A stretch of DNA of 14,718 bases. Origin: SLQH01 sp964612995. Lineage in GTDB: Bacteria > Planctomycetota > UBA11346. The DNA is taken from assembly GCA_964612995.1 (NCBI GenBank), contig CAZTGE010000104.1, forward strand, positions 1-14,718. The letters run 5' to 3'. Under the pieces are notes generated by a model. That model was given only the letters and a program-made list of their open reading frames with translations. It did not search any database and was not told the DNA's origin. Below, piece by piece: positions 1 through 6,721 of this stretch; the first letter of the stretch is position 1, and each line of letters begins with the position of its first letter. A program made the position numbers and the translations under genes.

Positions 1-10
1 CGAACAAGGC

Positions 11-46
11 GGTGAACTGGACGCCGCTTCGCGGCGTCCAGTTACC
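11..46. terminator. GC-rich hairpin, possible terminator of the gene left of the window
   Basis: Bases 15-27 (aactggacgccgc) and 31-43 (gcggcgtccagtt) are perfect reverse complements separated by the three bases ttc. GGT at 11-13 and ACC at 44-46 extend the stem past a single bulged G at 14. There is no T-run on either side, so a classical intrinsic terminator is not proven. In GC-rich genomes a stem of this strength 3' of a gene often ends transcription. It could also be a palindromic extragenic repeat unit; one copy in the window cannot distinguish these. Confidence 0.5.
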
Positions 47-102
47 TTGAACGTTCGCCGTCTGATGCCGGCGCGGCCGGTCGCGGAACCGGGAACCAGG
101 CG

Positions 103-591
103 ATGAGCAGCAGCGTACAGGATACCGGTCCGCTCGGGGCCAGCTGCGACGACGACGTCGGCATCCGGGTGCTGCGGATCCTCACCGATCATATCGAGCG
201 CCATGGCGCCGCCGCGGTGGCACGCTACCTCGGCATCGATCGCTCGACCATCTCCCGTCGTATCGCCGCCCGCCGCGTCGACGCCTGGACCATCGGCGAC
301 CTCATCGCCCTGTGTCGGCAGGAAGCGGACGATGGCGGTCTGCGGTTGCTCGATGCCATCGGTCGGGCGCTGTTCCCGGATGAACCGCGGATCGACAACA
401 CCACCGAACGGCGGGCCCTGCATACCGCCGCAGTACTCGCAGGCCTGACCGCTGCGATCTGTCGATCGGTCGACGGCGCCGGGTTCGATGCCGAAACCGC
501 CACGGAGCTCAAGCATCAGTCAGAAGAGGCCGTCTTCAGCCTGCGCCAGCTCAACCTGCGTCTGGATCAGGTGATCGAGACGGCGCGCTGA
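103..591 (+). CDS. small helix-turn-helix protein, function unknown
   Basis: The product has 162 residues and no signal peptide or membrane segment. Residues about 35-56 (GAAAVARYLGIDRSTISRRI) read as a helix-turn-helix: a short Ala-rich helix, a Gly at the turn, then a recognition helix with Ser/Thr/Arg contacts. It is followed by a second hydrophobic helix (WTIGDLIALC). The C-terminal third is helical and amphipathic (SLRQLNLRLDQVIETA), suitable for oligomerisation. The size and an HTH followed by a helical tail recall small phage CII-like regulators, but that is a resemblance of layout only. The ATG at 103 has GGGA eight bases upstream. It stands alone, about 110 bp ahead of a lipoprotein gene on the same strand, so a regulatory role is possible but unproven. 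Confidence 0.72.
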   Translation: MSSSVQDTGPLGASCDDDVGIRVLRILTDHIERHGAAAVARYLGIDRSTISRRIAARRVDAWTIGDLIALCRQEADDGGLRLLDAIGRALFPDEPRIDNTTERRALHTAAVLAGLTAAICRSVDGAGFDAETATELKHQSEEAVFSLRQLNLRLDQVIETAR

Positions 592-687
592 GGCGCCTGG
601 CGACGCCCCCGCGAGCGTCTGGCACCTGGGCCGGCGACCGGTCGACACCGAACGCGATGCGCCCCTCCGCGTAGAAGCTCTTCTGGT

Positions 688-694
688 GAGGAGG
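688..694 (+). promoter_or_regulatory. ribosome binding site deciding the lipoprotein start
   Basis: GAGGAGG lies six bases before the ATG at 701. An in-frame GTG at 686 overlaps this purine run and would put Arg-Arg-Cys-Ala before the Met. Translation from 701 uses the site properly and gives a cleaner lipoprotein signal peptide, so 701 is taken as the start. Confidence 0.75.
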
Positions 695-700
695 TGCGCG

Positions 701-2479
701 ATGTACGGACGCTCTGCATTGATGGCTCTGGTGACGGTCGTGATGGTGGTCGGCTGCGACCGCGGCGGTGCGGTCGAGGATCCGCCGACCATCGATCCGC
801 TCGCCGCCCATGCCGCGACCCACACCCAGGCGGGGGAGGCGATCACACCGGTGACGACGGTGGCGGTGGATACGGCGCCGGAACGGATCGTCTGCGGCGA
901 CGAGATCGATCAGCTCGCACAACGGCTCGAACCGCCGCAGCGGTATGCTATGGCCCGGCCGAACTGGCGGGTGGAGGAGCGGACGTTCACCTTCGCGCAT
1001 CGTAATGGCGAACGTACCAGCACCTGGCAGCTGGTCTTCGATGGCGAGCGCCTGGTGGCCCTGCGCCGCAGTGGCGACATCCAACTGATCGCCCGTACGC
1101 CCGACGACGCGCCCACCCGGGTCGCGCTGCCGACCGAGCGCTTCCACCTCGACACCATGCTCGGCCCCTCACTGCCGACCTGGGGTTTTCTCAAGCGGGT
1201 GAAGACCCATGGCTCGATCTACGAGGAGATGGGCGACCGGGCCCTGATCCAGGAACGCTGGGAGCGTTCCGACGACCACCTCGCGCTGGTGCTGACGCAG
1301 GAGCTGCCGGGACAGGTCAACGATGTGCGCTTCATCTTCACCTGCGATCCGGTCTACGGCTATCGCATCGATGCGGTCTATGACATCCACTGGGACCAGC
1401 GGCCCAGCTTCGGGCGCAAGGCCCGGCTGCCCGCCGGCACCTTCACCCCCGGCTGCTACGTGCCCTGGTCCTACCAGGCCTGGTTCGACCGGACGGTCTA
1501 CACCCCCGGCGGCGGGGGCATCAAGGGTTGGGCCAACAACCTGGTGACGATGGATCGCTGCGATCGTGATCACAAGGCGTTCTCCTGGCGTGACGGCGGC
1601 TACATCGCCTATCTCCCTGGTCCGGAGAGCTGGAGCCCCTGCTTCACCCGCCAGGATGGCGGCGGCACGACCAGCAAACTACGCGTATGCAACGCGCACA
1701 ACGACTTCCACATCACCATCCCGCTCGAGCAGGTCGAGCTCGAGCAGAAGGCGGACGGCACCCATCGGCTGTATTTCGTCCATCGCCTGCTGCACCTGCC
1801 GCCAGAGCTGACCGCCCACGTGTGGGACGCGGTCGAGTTGATCTGCCAGAACCAGCACTCGCTGGTGATCTCGCTCGGCGAGGTCGAGGACTTCGAGGAC
1901 CAACCCACGCCGTTGACCGAAGCCGCTCGCGGGCTGGTGTGGACCTCGCACGCCCCGGAGATCGTCACCGGCAACGCACGCAGCGGCGAACGCAGCATCC
2001 GCATCAGCTCTCGTGCCTGGCCCAACCTGCCCCAGGTCTCGCTCCTGCCCGGCGTGACCTATCGCCTCGAGGGCTGGTATCGCATCGAGCCATGGGGCGA
2101 GGAGCGGGTCGCGGCCGCACGCACGGCCCTGGCCCAGAAGGATGCGGAGCACCGCGCCAGACTGCGAAAGCAGGGCCATCCGCTTCCGCCGCCGGTCGAC
2201 TGGCAGACACTCGAACCGGGGGCGAGCATCGGTGCGGACTACTACGAATGGTCGCCCTACAGCAACCCGATGCTCACCTACATGCGCACCGATCGCGCAC
2301 TGGCCAGCCGTGACGGCTGGCAACATGTCTCGCTCGATTTCACCGCGCCCGAGTGGGGCCCGTTCGTCAACATCCACTTCGACGCCAGGATGTGCGACGC
2401 CCTGCTCGATGACTTCGCCCTGCGGATCATCGCCCTGAGCGATGGCGCATCGGCCGCGCCTGCCGGCGCCGGGCGCTGA
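701..2479 (+). CDS. predicted lipoprotein with C-terminal carbohydrate-binding-like domain, function unknown
   Basis: The product has 592 residues. Residues 1-18 form a lipoprotein signal peptide (Arg4, hydrophobic core 7-17) ending in the lipobox V-V-G-C with Cys19 as lipid anchor. Asp20 at +2 is the enterobacterial signal for retention in the inner membrane, so the mature chain probably faces the periplasm from that membrane. Residues 20-60 look like a flexible linker. The body (about 60-395) is rich in Trp, Tyr and beta-type strands. Residues about 395-577 look like a beta-sandwich of the carbohydrate-binding type: SGERSIRIS, then YRLEGWYRI, GWQHVSLDF and a final strand ending in DDFALRII. 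A charged helical insert lies at about 465-495. The mature chain has eight further Cys (65, 215, 252, 287, 314, 330, 382, 565), an even number consistent with disulfides. I do not recognise the family; no catalytic motif is evident. It converges on the next gene with nine bases between stops. Confidence 0.85.
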   Translation: MYGRSALMALVTVVMVVGCDRGGAVEDPPTIDPLAAHAATHTQAGEAITPVTTVAVDTAPERIVCGDEIDQLAQRLEPPQRYAMARPNWRVEERTFTFAHRNGERTSTWQLVFDGERLVALRRSGDIQLIARTPDDAPTRVALPTERFHLDTMLGPSLPTWGFLKRVKTHGSIYEEMGDRALIQERWERSDDHLALVLTQELPGQVNDVRFIFTCDPVYGYRIDAVYDIHWDQRPSFGRKARLPAGTFTPGCYVPWSYQAWFDRTVYTPGGGGIKGWANNLVTMDRCDRDHKAFSWRDGGYIAYLPGPESWSPCFTRQDGGGTTSKLRVCNAHNDFHITIPLEQVELEQKADGTHRLYFVHRLLHLPPELTAHVWDAVELICQNQHSLVISLGEVEDFEDQPTPLTEAARGLVWTSHAPEIVTGNARSGERSIRISSRAWPNLPQVSLLPGVTYRLEGWYRIEPWGEERVAAARTALAQKDAEHRARLRKQGHPLPPPVDWQTLEPGASIGADYYEWSPYSNPMLTYMRTDRALASRDGWQHVSLDFTAPEWGPFVNIHFDARMCDALLDDFALRIIALSDGASAAPAGAGR

Positions 2480-2488
2480 CGCTGCCGC

Positions 2489-2743
2489 TCAGATCCCCGA
2501 ATCGCCGAGCGTGGTGAGGAAGCGACGCACGACCACGGCCAACTTCGGATGGTCGTTTTCGAGCCGCAGGATCCCCGTCTCCAGGTTGGTCAAGAGATCG
2601 TCGGGTTCATCGCCGCTGGAGACCAGGACCCGCCACATGTCCTGCATCACGATGCCCAGGAGCTCGCGCGCGTCGTCGTCCGGCTCTTCGATCTGGCTCA
2701 GGCGCAGATGGACCCGTTCGAGAAGATCTCGCAGTTCTGACAT
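2489..2743 (-). CDS. DUF4404-like small protein
   Basis: The product has 84 residues. It starts MSELRDLLERVHLRL, continues with an acidic stretch and a helix (DDDARELLGIVMQDM), and ends with HPKLAVVVRRFLTTLGDSGI. This pattern (an N-terminal helix, an RELL..MQDI-like helix, a short HP-L turn, a C-terminal helix ending LxxxGI) matches my memory of the DUF4404 family, short cytosolic proteins of unknown function in gammaproteobacteria. The ATG at 2743 has GAGGAG seven bases upstream; an earlier in-frame ATG and a TTG lack such a site and would add residues unlike the family. There are no membrane segments. It appears monocistronic, with a MITE-like element about 70 bp upstream of its start that could affect its promoter region. 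Confidence 0.75.
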   Translation of the reverse strand: MSELRDLLERVHLRLSQIEEPDDDARELLGIVMQDMWRVLVSSGDEPDDLLTNLETGILRLENDHPKLAVVVRRFLTTLGDSGI

Positions 2744-2802
2744 GGCCCAGCTCCTCGTGGGCATGATACCCGTGGAGCGCAACCGCGTCCACTGTGCGGG
2801 TC

Positions 2803-2812
2803 CGGCTTCGTG
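2803..2812. repeat. left target-site duplication of the MITE-like element
   Basis: CGGCTTCGTG here is repeated exactly at 2976-2985. The two copies abut the outer ends of the terminal inverted repeats, as expected for duplication of the target on insertion. If the inverted repeat is taken one base longer (GCAGGG...), the duplication is the inner 8 bp GGCTTCGT. Confidence 0.75.
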
Positions 2813-2975
2813 CAGGGCCGCTCAAAGCTCGGCCCGGGAGCGCCGATCCCCAGGTCGGCATGCCTTGCGTCGCCTCCATCTGCGTCAAACCACCCGGCTC
2901 TCTTTGGTGCTTGGGTCATAGTGACGCAGGTGGAGGCGAGGCATGGCCCTCATTTACGAGCTTTGAGCGGCCCTG
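2813..2975. mobile_element. MITE-like non-autonomous element with perfect terminal inverted repeats
   Basis: CAGGGCCGCTCAAAGCTCG at 2813-2831 is the exact reverse complement of 2957-2975 (19 bp; 20 bp if the flanking G/C pair is counted). An exact 10-bp direct repeat abuts both ends. The 163-bp body has no convincing ORF, so any transposase would act in trans, the definition of a MITE. Inside is a second, imperfect inverted repeat. An 8-10 bp duplication and ends beginning CAGGG are compatible with several DDE transposase families (IS4-related or ISAs1-type are candidates from memory), but the family cannot be assigned here. It sits nine bases beyond the pseudouridine synthase stop codon (with its duplication in between) and about 70 bp upstream of the DUF4404-like gene. 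It may fold into the transcript end of the former. Confidence 0.75.
2859..2945. repeat. internal imperfect inverted repeat of the MITE-like element
   Basis: The right arm 2922-2945 (tgacgcaggtgg...ggcatg), reverse complemented, matches 2859-2887 except for one T/C change and five extra bases (about 2866-2870) in the left arm. A 34-base loop (2888-2921) separates the arms. In either transcript this would form a long stem nested inside the terminal inverted repeats. Confidence 0.75.
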
Positions 2976-2985
2976 CGGCTTCGTG
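2976..2985. repeat. right target-site duplication of the MITE-like element
   Basis: This is the second copy of CGGCTTCGTG, starting directly after the right terminal inverted repeat. Removing the element plus one copy predicts an uninterrupted empty site reading gggtccggcttcgtgcggcg. Confidence 0.75.
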
Positions 2986-2994
2986 CGGCGTGCC

Positions 2995-4140
2995 CTACTC
3001 GCAGGTTTCGCGGCGGATGTGTGCCAGCTCTTCTTCGCTCATCCATGAGGGCCGGCGGTGCCCGTGGGGAAGGGGCGGTCGATCCGGCGGTGCGTCCACG
3101 CCCAGCCGCCGGGCTTCGCTCGGCAGCAGCAGTCGGGGGGTGACGCTTCCGCCGGCAGCGAGCTGATCCCAGAGCGTGCGCAGATCGCCGATCAGTGGCG
3201 CCGTGATCGCCAGCGTGCGCCCGGTGTCGGGATGGGCGAAGCGCAGCTCGGCCGCGTGCAGCGCCTGGCCGACCAGCTCGGTGCAGGGGGCGCCGTAGAC
3301 CCAGTCGCCGACCAAGGGGTGGCCGTGATGGGCCGCATGGACGCGGATCTGGTGTTGACGGCCGGTGTAGAGGTCGAAGCCGAGCAGGCAGTAGCGGTCG
3401 TCGGGGGCCCTGGCGATGACCCGGAAGCCGGTGTGGCTGGGTTGGCCGGCGGGATCGATGCGACGGGCGATGGTGCGAGCGTCTGGCGGGTCGGCGATCG
3501 CCTCGCGCCAGTCGCCACGATCCTCCGCCGGCGCGCCGGCGCAGATCGCGAGATAGCGCTTGTCGAAGGCCCCGGCGCGCAGGGCCGCGCAGCAGCGGGA
3601 GTGGTAGACGGGATCGGTGGTGGCGAGCACGATGCCCGACGTGTCCCGGTCGATGCGATTGACCAGCCGGGCCCGCGACCAGTCCTCGCCGCGGCGCTCG
3701 AGCAGCTCCTGGATCTGGTTGAGCAGGGTGCCGCTGAGCACGCGCCCGGCCGGGTGTGCGAGTTGGCCGACGGGTTTGTTGCAGACCAGCAGCCCCGGCT
3801 CCTCGTAAAGGATATGCAACTGCGCGGGCGTGATCTGGTGCTCGGGCGGAGGCGGCGGGTGGGGGATCTCGAGCCGGCAGACATCGTTGCCGGCAACCCG
3901 CCAACCGGGTTTGGCCATCTGGCCGTTGAGGCTGATGTAGCCGTGATCGAACCAGCGCTTGATCAGGCTGCGGCTGTAGCTGCCCAGCGCGAGGGCAAGG
4001 TAGCGGTCGAGCCGCCAGCCGTGGCCGGCCTCGGGGCCGACGGTGACGCTGATGCAGCGCCGGCGCCAGTCGCTCTGTCGCACGACCCGGGCTTCGTTGC
4101 GGATCGGGTTGTCGGCGTAGCGCAGGTGGCGTCGGGCCAT
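2995..4140 (-). CDS. RluA-family RNA pseudouridine synthase
   Basis: The product has 381 residues and should isomerise specific uridines in rRNA or tRNA to pseudouridine in the cytosol. An S4 RNA-binding domain lies at about 42-90 (RLDRYLALALGSYSRSLIKRWF, then GYISLNG). The catalytic domain follows at about 105-325, with the family core NRIDRDTSGIVLA at 161-173; Asp164 is the predicted catalytic nucleophile. The conserved RQHQIRVH motif is at 261-268, then HPLVGDWVYG. The residue that is usually His in HRLD is Asn161. A basic Pro-rich tail of about 50 residues (330-381) lies beyond the usual end; RluD-type enzymes are near 325. The exact target (RluA, RluC, RluD or TruC type) cannot be read from motifs. 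It lies 55 bp after the DAHP synthase stop on the same strand, so the two may share a transcript. No clear Shine-Dalgarno precedes the ATG at 4140, making the exact start less certain. Confidence 0.93.
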   Translation of the reverse strand: MARRHLRYADNPIRNEARVVRQSDWRRRCISVTVGPEAGHGWRLDRYLALALGSYSRSLIKRWFDHGYISLNGQMAKPGWRVAGNDVCRLEIPHPPPPPEHQITPAQLHILYEEPGLLVCNKPVGQLAHPAGRVLSGTLLNQIQELLERRGEDWSRARLVNRIDRDTSGIVLATTDPVYHSRCCAALRAGAFDKRYLAICAGAPAEDRGDWREAIADPPDARTIARRIDPAGQPSHTGFRVIARAPDDRYCLLGFDLYTGRQHQIRVHAAHHGHPLVGDWVYGAPCTELVGQALHAAELRFAHPDTGRTLAITAPLIGDLRTLWDQLAAGGSVTPRLLLPSEARRLGVDAPPDRPPLPHGHRRPSWMSEEELAHIRRETCE

Positions 4141-4195
4141 GCGCCCATGGTGATGGCGGTGACGGCAGCGACAACCGCCAGCGCCGCGGCCTGCG

Positions 4196-5260
4196 TCAAG
4201 CGCTGTGCGCGCGCCGGGCGCGTACTGCGCGCGCCAGGGTCTCGAGCATCGGCACGGTCTCGTCCCAGCCGAGACAGGGGTCGGTCACGCTCTTGCCGGG
4301 CAGCAGCGGGGTGCCGGCATCGATCGATTGCCGGCCGCCGACGATGTGGCTTTCGATCATCACCCCGGCGATGGCGCGATCGCCAGCAGCGATCTGCTCG
4401 GCGAGGATGCCCGCGACCGCGGGTTGGCGAGCAGGGTCGCGGCCGCTGTTGGCGTGGCTGCAGTCGACCATCAGGTGTGGCGGCAGGCCCTGCTCGCGCA
4501 GCAGTGCGACGGTGGCGGCGATGTCCTCTGGCTGATGGTTGGGGCTCTCTGCCCCGCCGCGGAGGATGGGGTGGACCGAGTCGTTGCCGCGGGTGGCGAC
4601 GATTGCCGACAGGCCCTGCTTGGTCACCGACAGGAAGTGGTGCGGTTGGCGGGCGGCATGCATGGCGTCGATGCAGACCTGGATGTCGCCGGAGGTGGCG
4701 TTCTTGAATCCGACGCACATCGACAGGCCGGAGGCGAGTTCGCGGTGGATCTGGCTCTCGGTGGTCCGGGCGCCGATCGCTCCCCAACTGACCAGATCGG
4801 CGATGAACTGCGGCGTGATCGTGTCGAGGAACTCGCAGCCGGCGGGCAAGCCCATGTCGCCGAGACGACAGAGCAGGCCTCGCGCCGCGTGCAGTCCCTT
4901 GTTGATGGCGTAAGAACCGTCGAGGCCGGGGTCGTTGATCAGGCCCTTCCAGCCGACGGTGGTGCGGGGTTTCTCGAAATACACCCGCATCACCAGGACC
5001 AGGTCGTCGGCGAAGCGCCCGGCCTGCTGCTGCAGCAGGTTGGCGTAGTCCATGGCCCCGTCGACATCGTGGATCGAGCACGGTCCGGTAACCACCACCA
5101 GCCGGTCATCGGCACCGGCGAGGCAGCGGCTGATGATCTCGCGCGCGGCGAAGATCGCGTCGCTCGCTGCTTCGCTGATCGGCAGCTCCTCCATCAGGAT
5201 CGCCGGCGGGATCAGGGGTTTGATGTTCTCGATGCGCAGGTCGTCGGTATTGCGGTACAT
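4196..5260 (-). CDS. aroG: 3-deoxy-7-phosphoheptulonate (DAHP) synthase, class I, Phe-sensitive type
   Basis: This 354-residue enzyme condenses phosphoenolpyruvate with erythrose 4-phosphate, the first committed step of the shikimate pathway. The length fits E. coli AroG/F/H (about 350). Metal ligands are all present: Cys61 in GPCSIHD, His269 in DCSHAN, Glu303 in MIESH and Asp327 in SVTDPC. Substrate motifs MRVYFEKPRTT (91-101), GARTTESQ (163-170) and GFKN (184-187) are intact. Residues that bind phenylalanine in E. coli AroG occur in the same register: Asp6-Asp7, Pro150-Gln151, Ser180, and Phe209-Leu-Ser-Val-Thr-Lys214. The Tyr-type isozyme differs at the last site (VGINQ). Feedback inhibition by phenylalanine is therefore the best inference. 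GGGAG lies five bases before the ATG. No leader peptide rich in aromatic codons is obvious upstream. Confidence 0.96.
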   Translation of the reverse strand: MYRNTDDLRIENIKPLIPPAILMEELPISEAASDAIFAAREIISRCLAGADDRLVVVTGPCSIHDVDGAMDYANLLQQQAGRFADDLVLVMRVYFEKPRTTVGWKGLINDPGLDGSYAINKGLHAARGLLCRLGDMGLPAGCEFLDTITPQFIADLVSWGAIGARTTESQIHRELASGLSMCVGFKNATSGDIQVCIDAMHAARQPHHFLSVTKQGLSAIVATRGNDSVHPILRGGAESPNHQPEDIAATVALLREQGLPPHLMVDCSHANSGRDPARQPAVAGILAEQIAAGDRAIAGVMIESHIVGGRQSIDAGTPLLPGKSVTDPCLGWDETVPMLETLARAVRARRAHSA

Positions 5261-5590
5261 CGCGGCTCCCGGCGGCGCAGCCTATCCCCGCCACGCGACC
5301 CGCAATTGCCGTTTCGCATGCTGGGCTTGACCCGCTGCGGTGTGCACGTGGACCCAATGGCGTTCACCGGTACCCCGATGGTCAGGTCCCGGGGGCTCTC
5401 TGGATGGGACAGCAGGGCGGTCAGCCGGAGGCCCATGGCGGTGAGCCGTGGGTGGCGCTCGCAGGGCCGCTGCGATGGCGGGAGCGATGATCGAACGTAA
5501 CCACTCAGGCCCATCGGACATGCCGCAAAGCCGCGGGGCTGGATCGCTCGAAGCTGCTGGGCCGCTGAGGCCCCGGTCCGGGGCTGGAGC
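5261..5590. other. 330-bp interval without a confident gene; possible decayed minus-strand coding remnant
   Basis: On the minus strand an ORF from an ATG at 5521 to a stop at 5282 encodes 79 residues beginning MSDGPEWLRSIIAPAIAAAL, which looks protein-like. After about 25 codons its third positions lose GC bias. An overlapping frame then shows a GC-rich third position and reads MGLRLTALLSHPESPRD from an ATG near 5438. This frame switch suggests either chance or a small gene broken by a frameshift. Neither ORF has a Shine-Dalgarno site and I recognise neither product. The interval must also contain the aroG promoter and leader; no clear -35/-10 pair stands out. Confidence 0.3.
5570..5584 (-). 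terminator. possible terminator hairpin after RNase D gene
   Basis: GCCCCGGTCCGGGGC is a near-perfect palindrome (six G-C pairs around a three-base loop) starting six bases beyond the RNase D stop codon. It lacks a following U-tract in the minus-strand transcript, so termination would depend on the stem alone or on Rho. Confidence 0.35.
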
Positions 5591-6721
5591 TCAGGCGCGG
5601 CACAGCCGCCGCAGGGTCTCGCCATAGAGCGCTATACGTTTGGCGCCGAGCTGGGGCACGGCCGTGAGGTCGTCGGCGCCGTAGCGTTTGAGGTACAGCA
5701 GGGCTTTGGCCGGGAGCACGGCCTGCAGCGGTACACCGCGGCGCTCGGCCTCGTTGCGGCGCCAGTCCTTGAGCCTGGTCTCGCGCTGACGCTCACCGGG
5801 TGCGACCTCGACCACCGGCGGCGCCGGGGGCAGTCCCGGCGGTTGGCTGCGGGCCGAACGCATCACGTCGATGATCTCGTCGCCGAAGTTGCGCAGAACC
5901 CAGCCGCGCAGACGGGTCTGCTTGAGGCTGCCGTAGTTGGTGGCGCCGCGGCGGGCGAGCGCGACCAGGGCATCGTTGCCGATGATCCGCCCGGTGGGCA
6001 TGTCGTGTTCGCGCGCGCGTTCGTCGCGCCAGTGCATCAGCGCCAGAGCGATGGCCTGATTGGCCGGCTTGAGCCCGCGGATGCCCTTGAGGCGCCACAG
6101 GTCTGCGGGTGTGAATCCGGGCTGGTGCGGTGCGGCCTGTTCGACCGCAGCGTTGGCGATGGCGCATTCCTCTGCCAGATCCTGTTCGGCGATCTGCGCG
6201 CGTAGTGTCGCCGCGAGCGCCGGCAGGTGGACCACGTCGTCGATCGCGTAACTCAGCGCCTGGGGATCGAGTGGGCGGGTCGACCAGTCGTAGGTGCTGT
6301 GGCCCTTGGGCAGGCTCACGCCGCAGACCGCTTCGACCAGCGCGCCGTAACCGGTGGAACGGAAGCCGAGCAGGCTTGCCGCCTGCTGGGTGTCGAACAC
6401 CCCGCCCAGAGCGATGGCGTAGTCGCGCTTGAGGCAGGCGACATCGTATTCGCCGCCGTGCATGAGGCAGGTGGTGCGCGCTGAGCTCAGCGCCGGGGCC
6501 AGCGGCGCGAGGGTGGCCGGATCGCAGGGCAGAGCGAGGGTGTCGACCAGGAAGCATGCGCCGTCGACATTGAACTGGAGCAGGCAGATCCGTTCGCGGT
6601 AGGCGAACATCGAGTTGGACTCGGTGTCGAGGGCGATCAGGTCGGCGGCGTCGAGCCGTTGGCCGAGCTCGCTGATGCCCTGCGGGGTGTCGATCCAGGT
6701 CCAGTCGCTCGCGTCGGTCAT
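5591..6721 (-). CDS. rnd: ribonuclease D (DEDDy 3'-5' exoribonuclease)
   Basis: The product has 376 residues, the usual RNase D length, and trims 3' ends of tRNA precursors and other structured RNAs in the cytosol. The exonuclease domain (about 1-180) carries the DEDDy residues: Asp32 and Glu34 in LIALDTESN, Asp93 in HGGEYDVACL, and Tyr158 with Asp162 in YAIDDV. The stretch SLLGFRSTGYGALVE.VCGVSLPKG.STYDWSTRPL is the typical core before motif III. HRDC-type helical domains follow at about 200-290 (LWRLKGIRGLKPANQAIALALMHWRDE) and 310-376. The reading frame stays open upstream of 6721 but the extra residues do not resemble the family, so the Met at 6721 is chosen; no strong Shine-Dalgarno precedes it. 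It is divergent from the flagellar operon, with 192 bp between starts. Confidence 0.93.
   Translation of the reverse strand: MTDASDWTWIDTPQGISELGQRLDAADLIALDTESNSMFAYRERICLLQFNVDGACFLVDTLALPCDPATLAPLAPALSSARTTCLMHGGEYDVACLKRDYAIALGGVFDTQQAASLLGFRSTGYGALVEAVCGVSLPKGHSTYDWSTRPLDPQALSYAIDDVVHLPALAATLRAQIAEQDLAEECAIANAAVEQAAPHQPGFTPADLWRLKGIRGLKPANQAIALALMHWRDERAREHDMPTGRIIGNDALVALARRGATNYGSLKQTRLRGWVLRNFGDEIIDVMRSARSQPPGLPPAPPVVEVAPGERQRETRLKDWRRNEAERRGVPLQAVLPAKALLYLKRYGADDLTAVPQLGAKRIALYGETLRRLCRA

Noticed and set aside
4140..4199. Minus-strand hydrophobic reading (TQAAALAVVAAVTAITMGAW) just after the DAHP synthase stop as a signal-peptide gene
   Set aside because: It is a shadow frame that runs into the pseudouridine synthase gene out of frame and becomes low-complexity; there is no ribosome site.
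3058..4707. Long plus-strand ORF of 549 codons opposite the pseudouridine synthase and DAHP synthase genes
   Set aside because: It is antisense to two clear enzyme genes and its translation is Ala/Gly/Arg/Val-rich without motifs. Long antisense ORFs are expected at this GC content.
5461..5471. GCAGGGCCGCT, identical to the first 11 bases of the MITE-like end, as a second copy or solo end
   Set aside because: Similarity stops after 11 bases, there is no inverted partner or duplication nearby, and similar GC-rich words recur by chance (for example near 3581).
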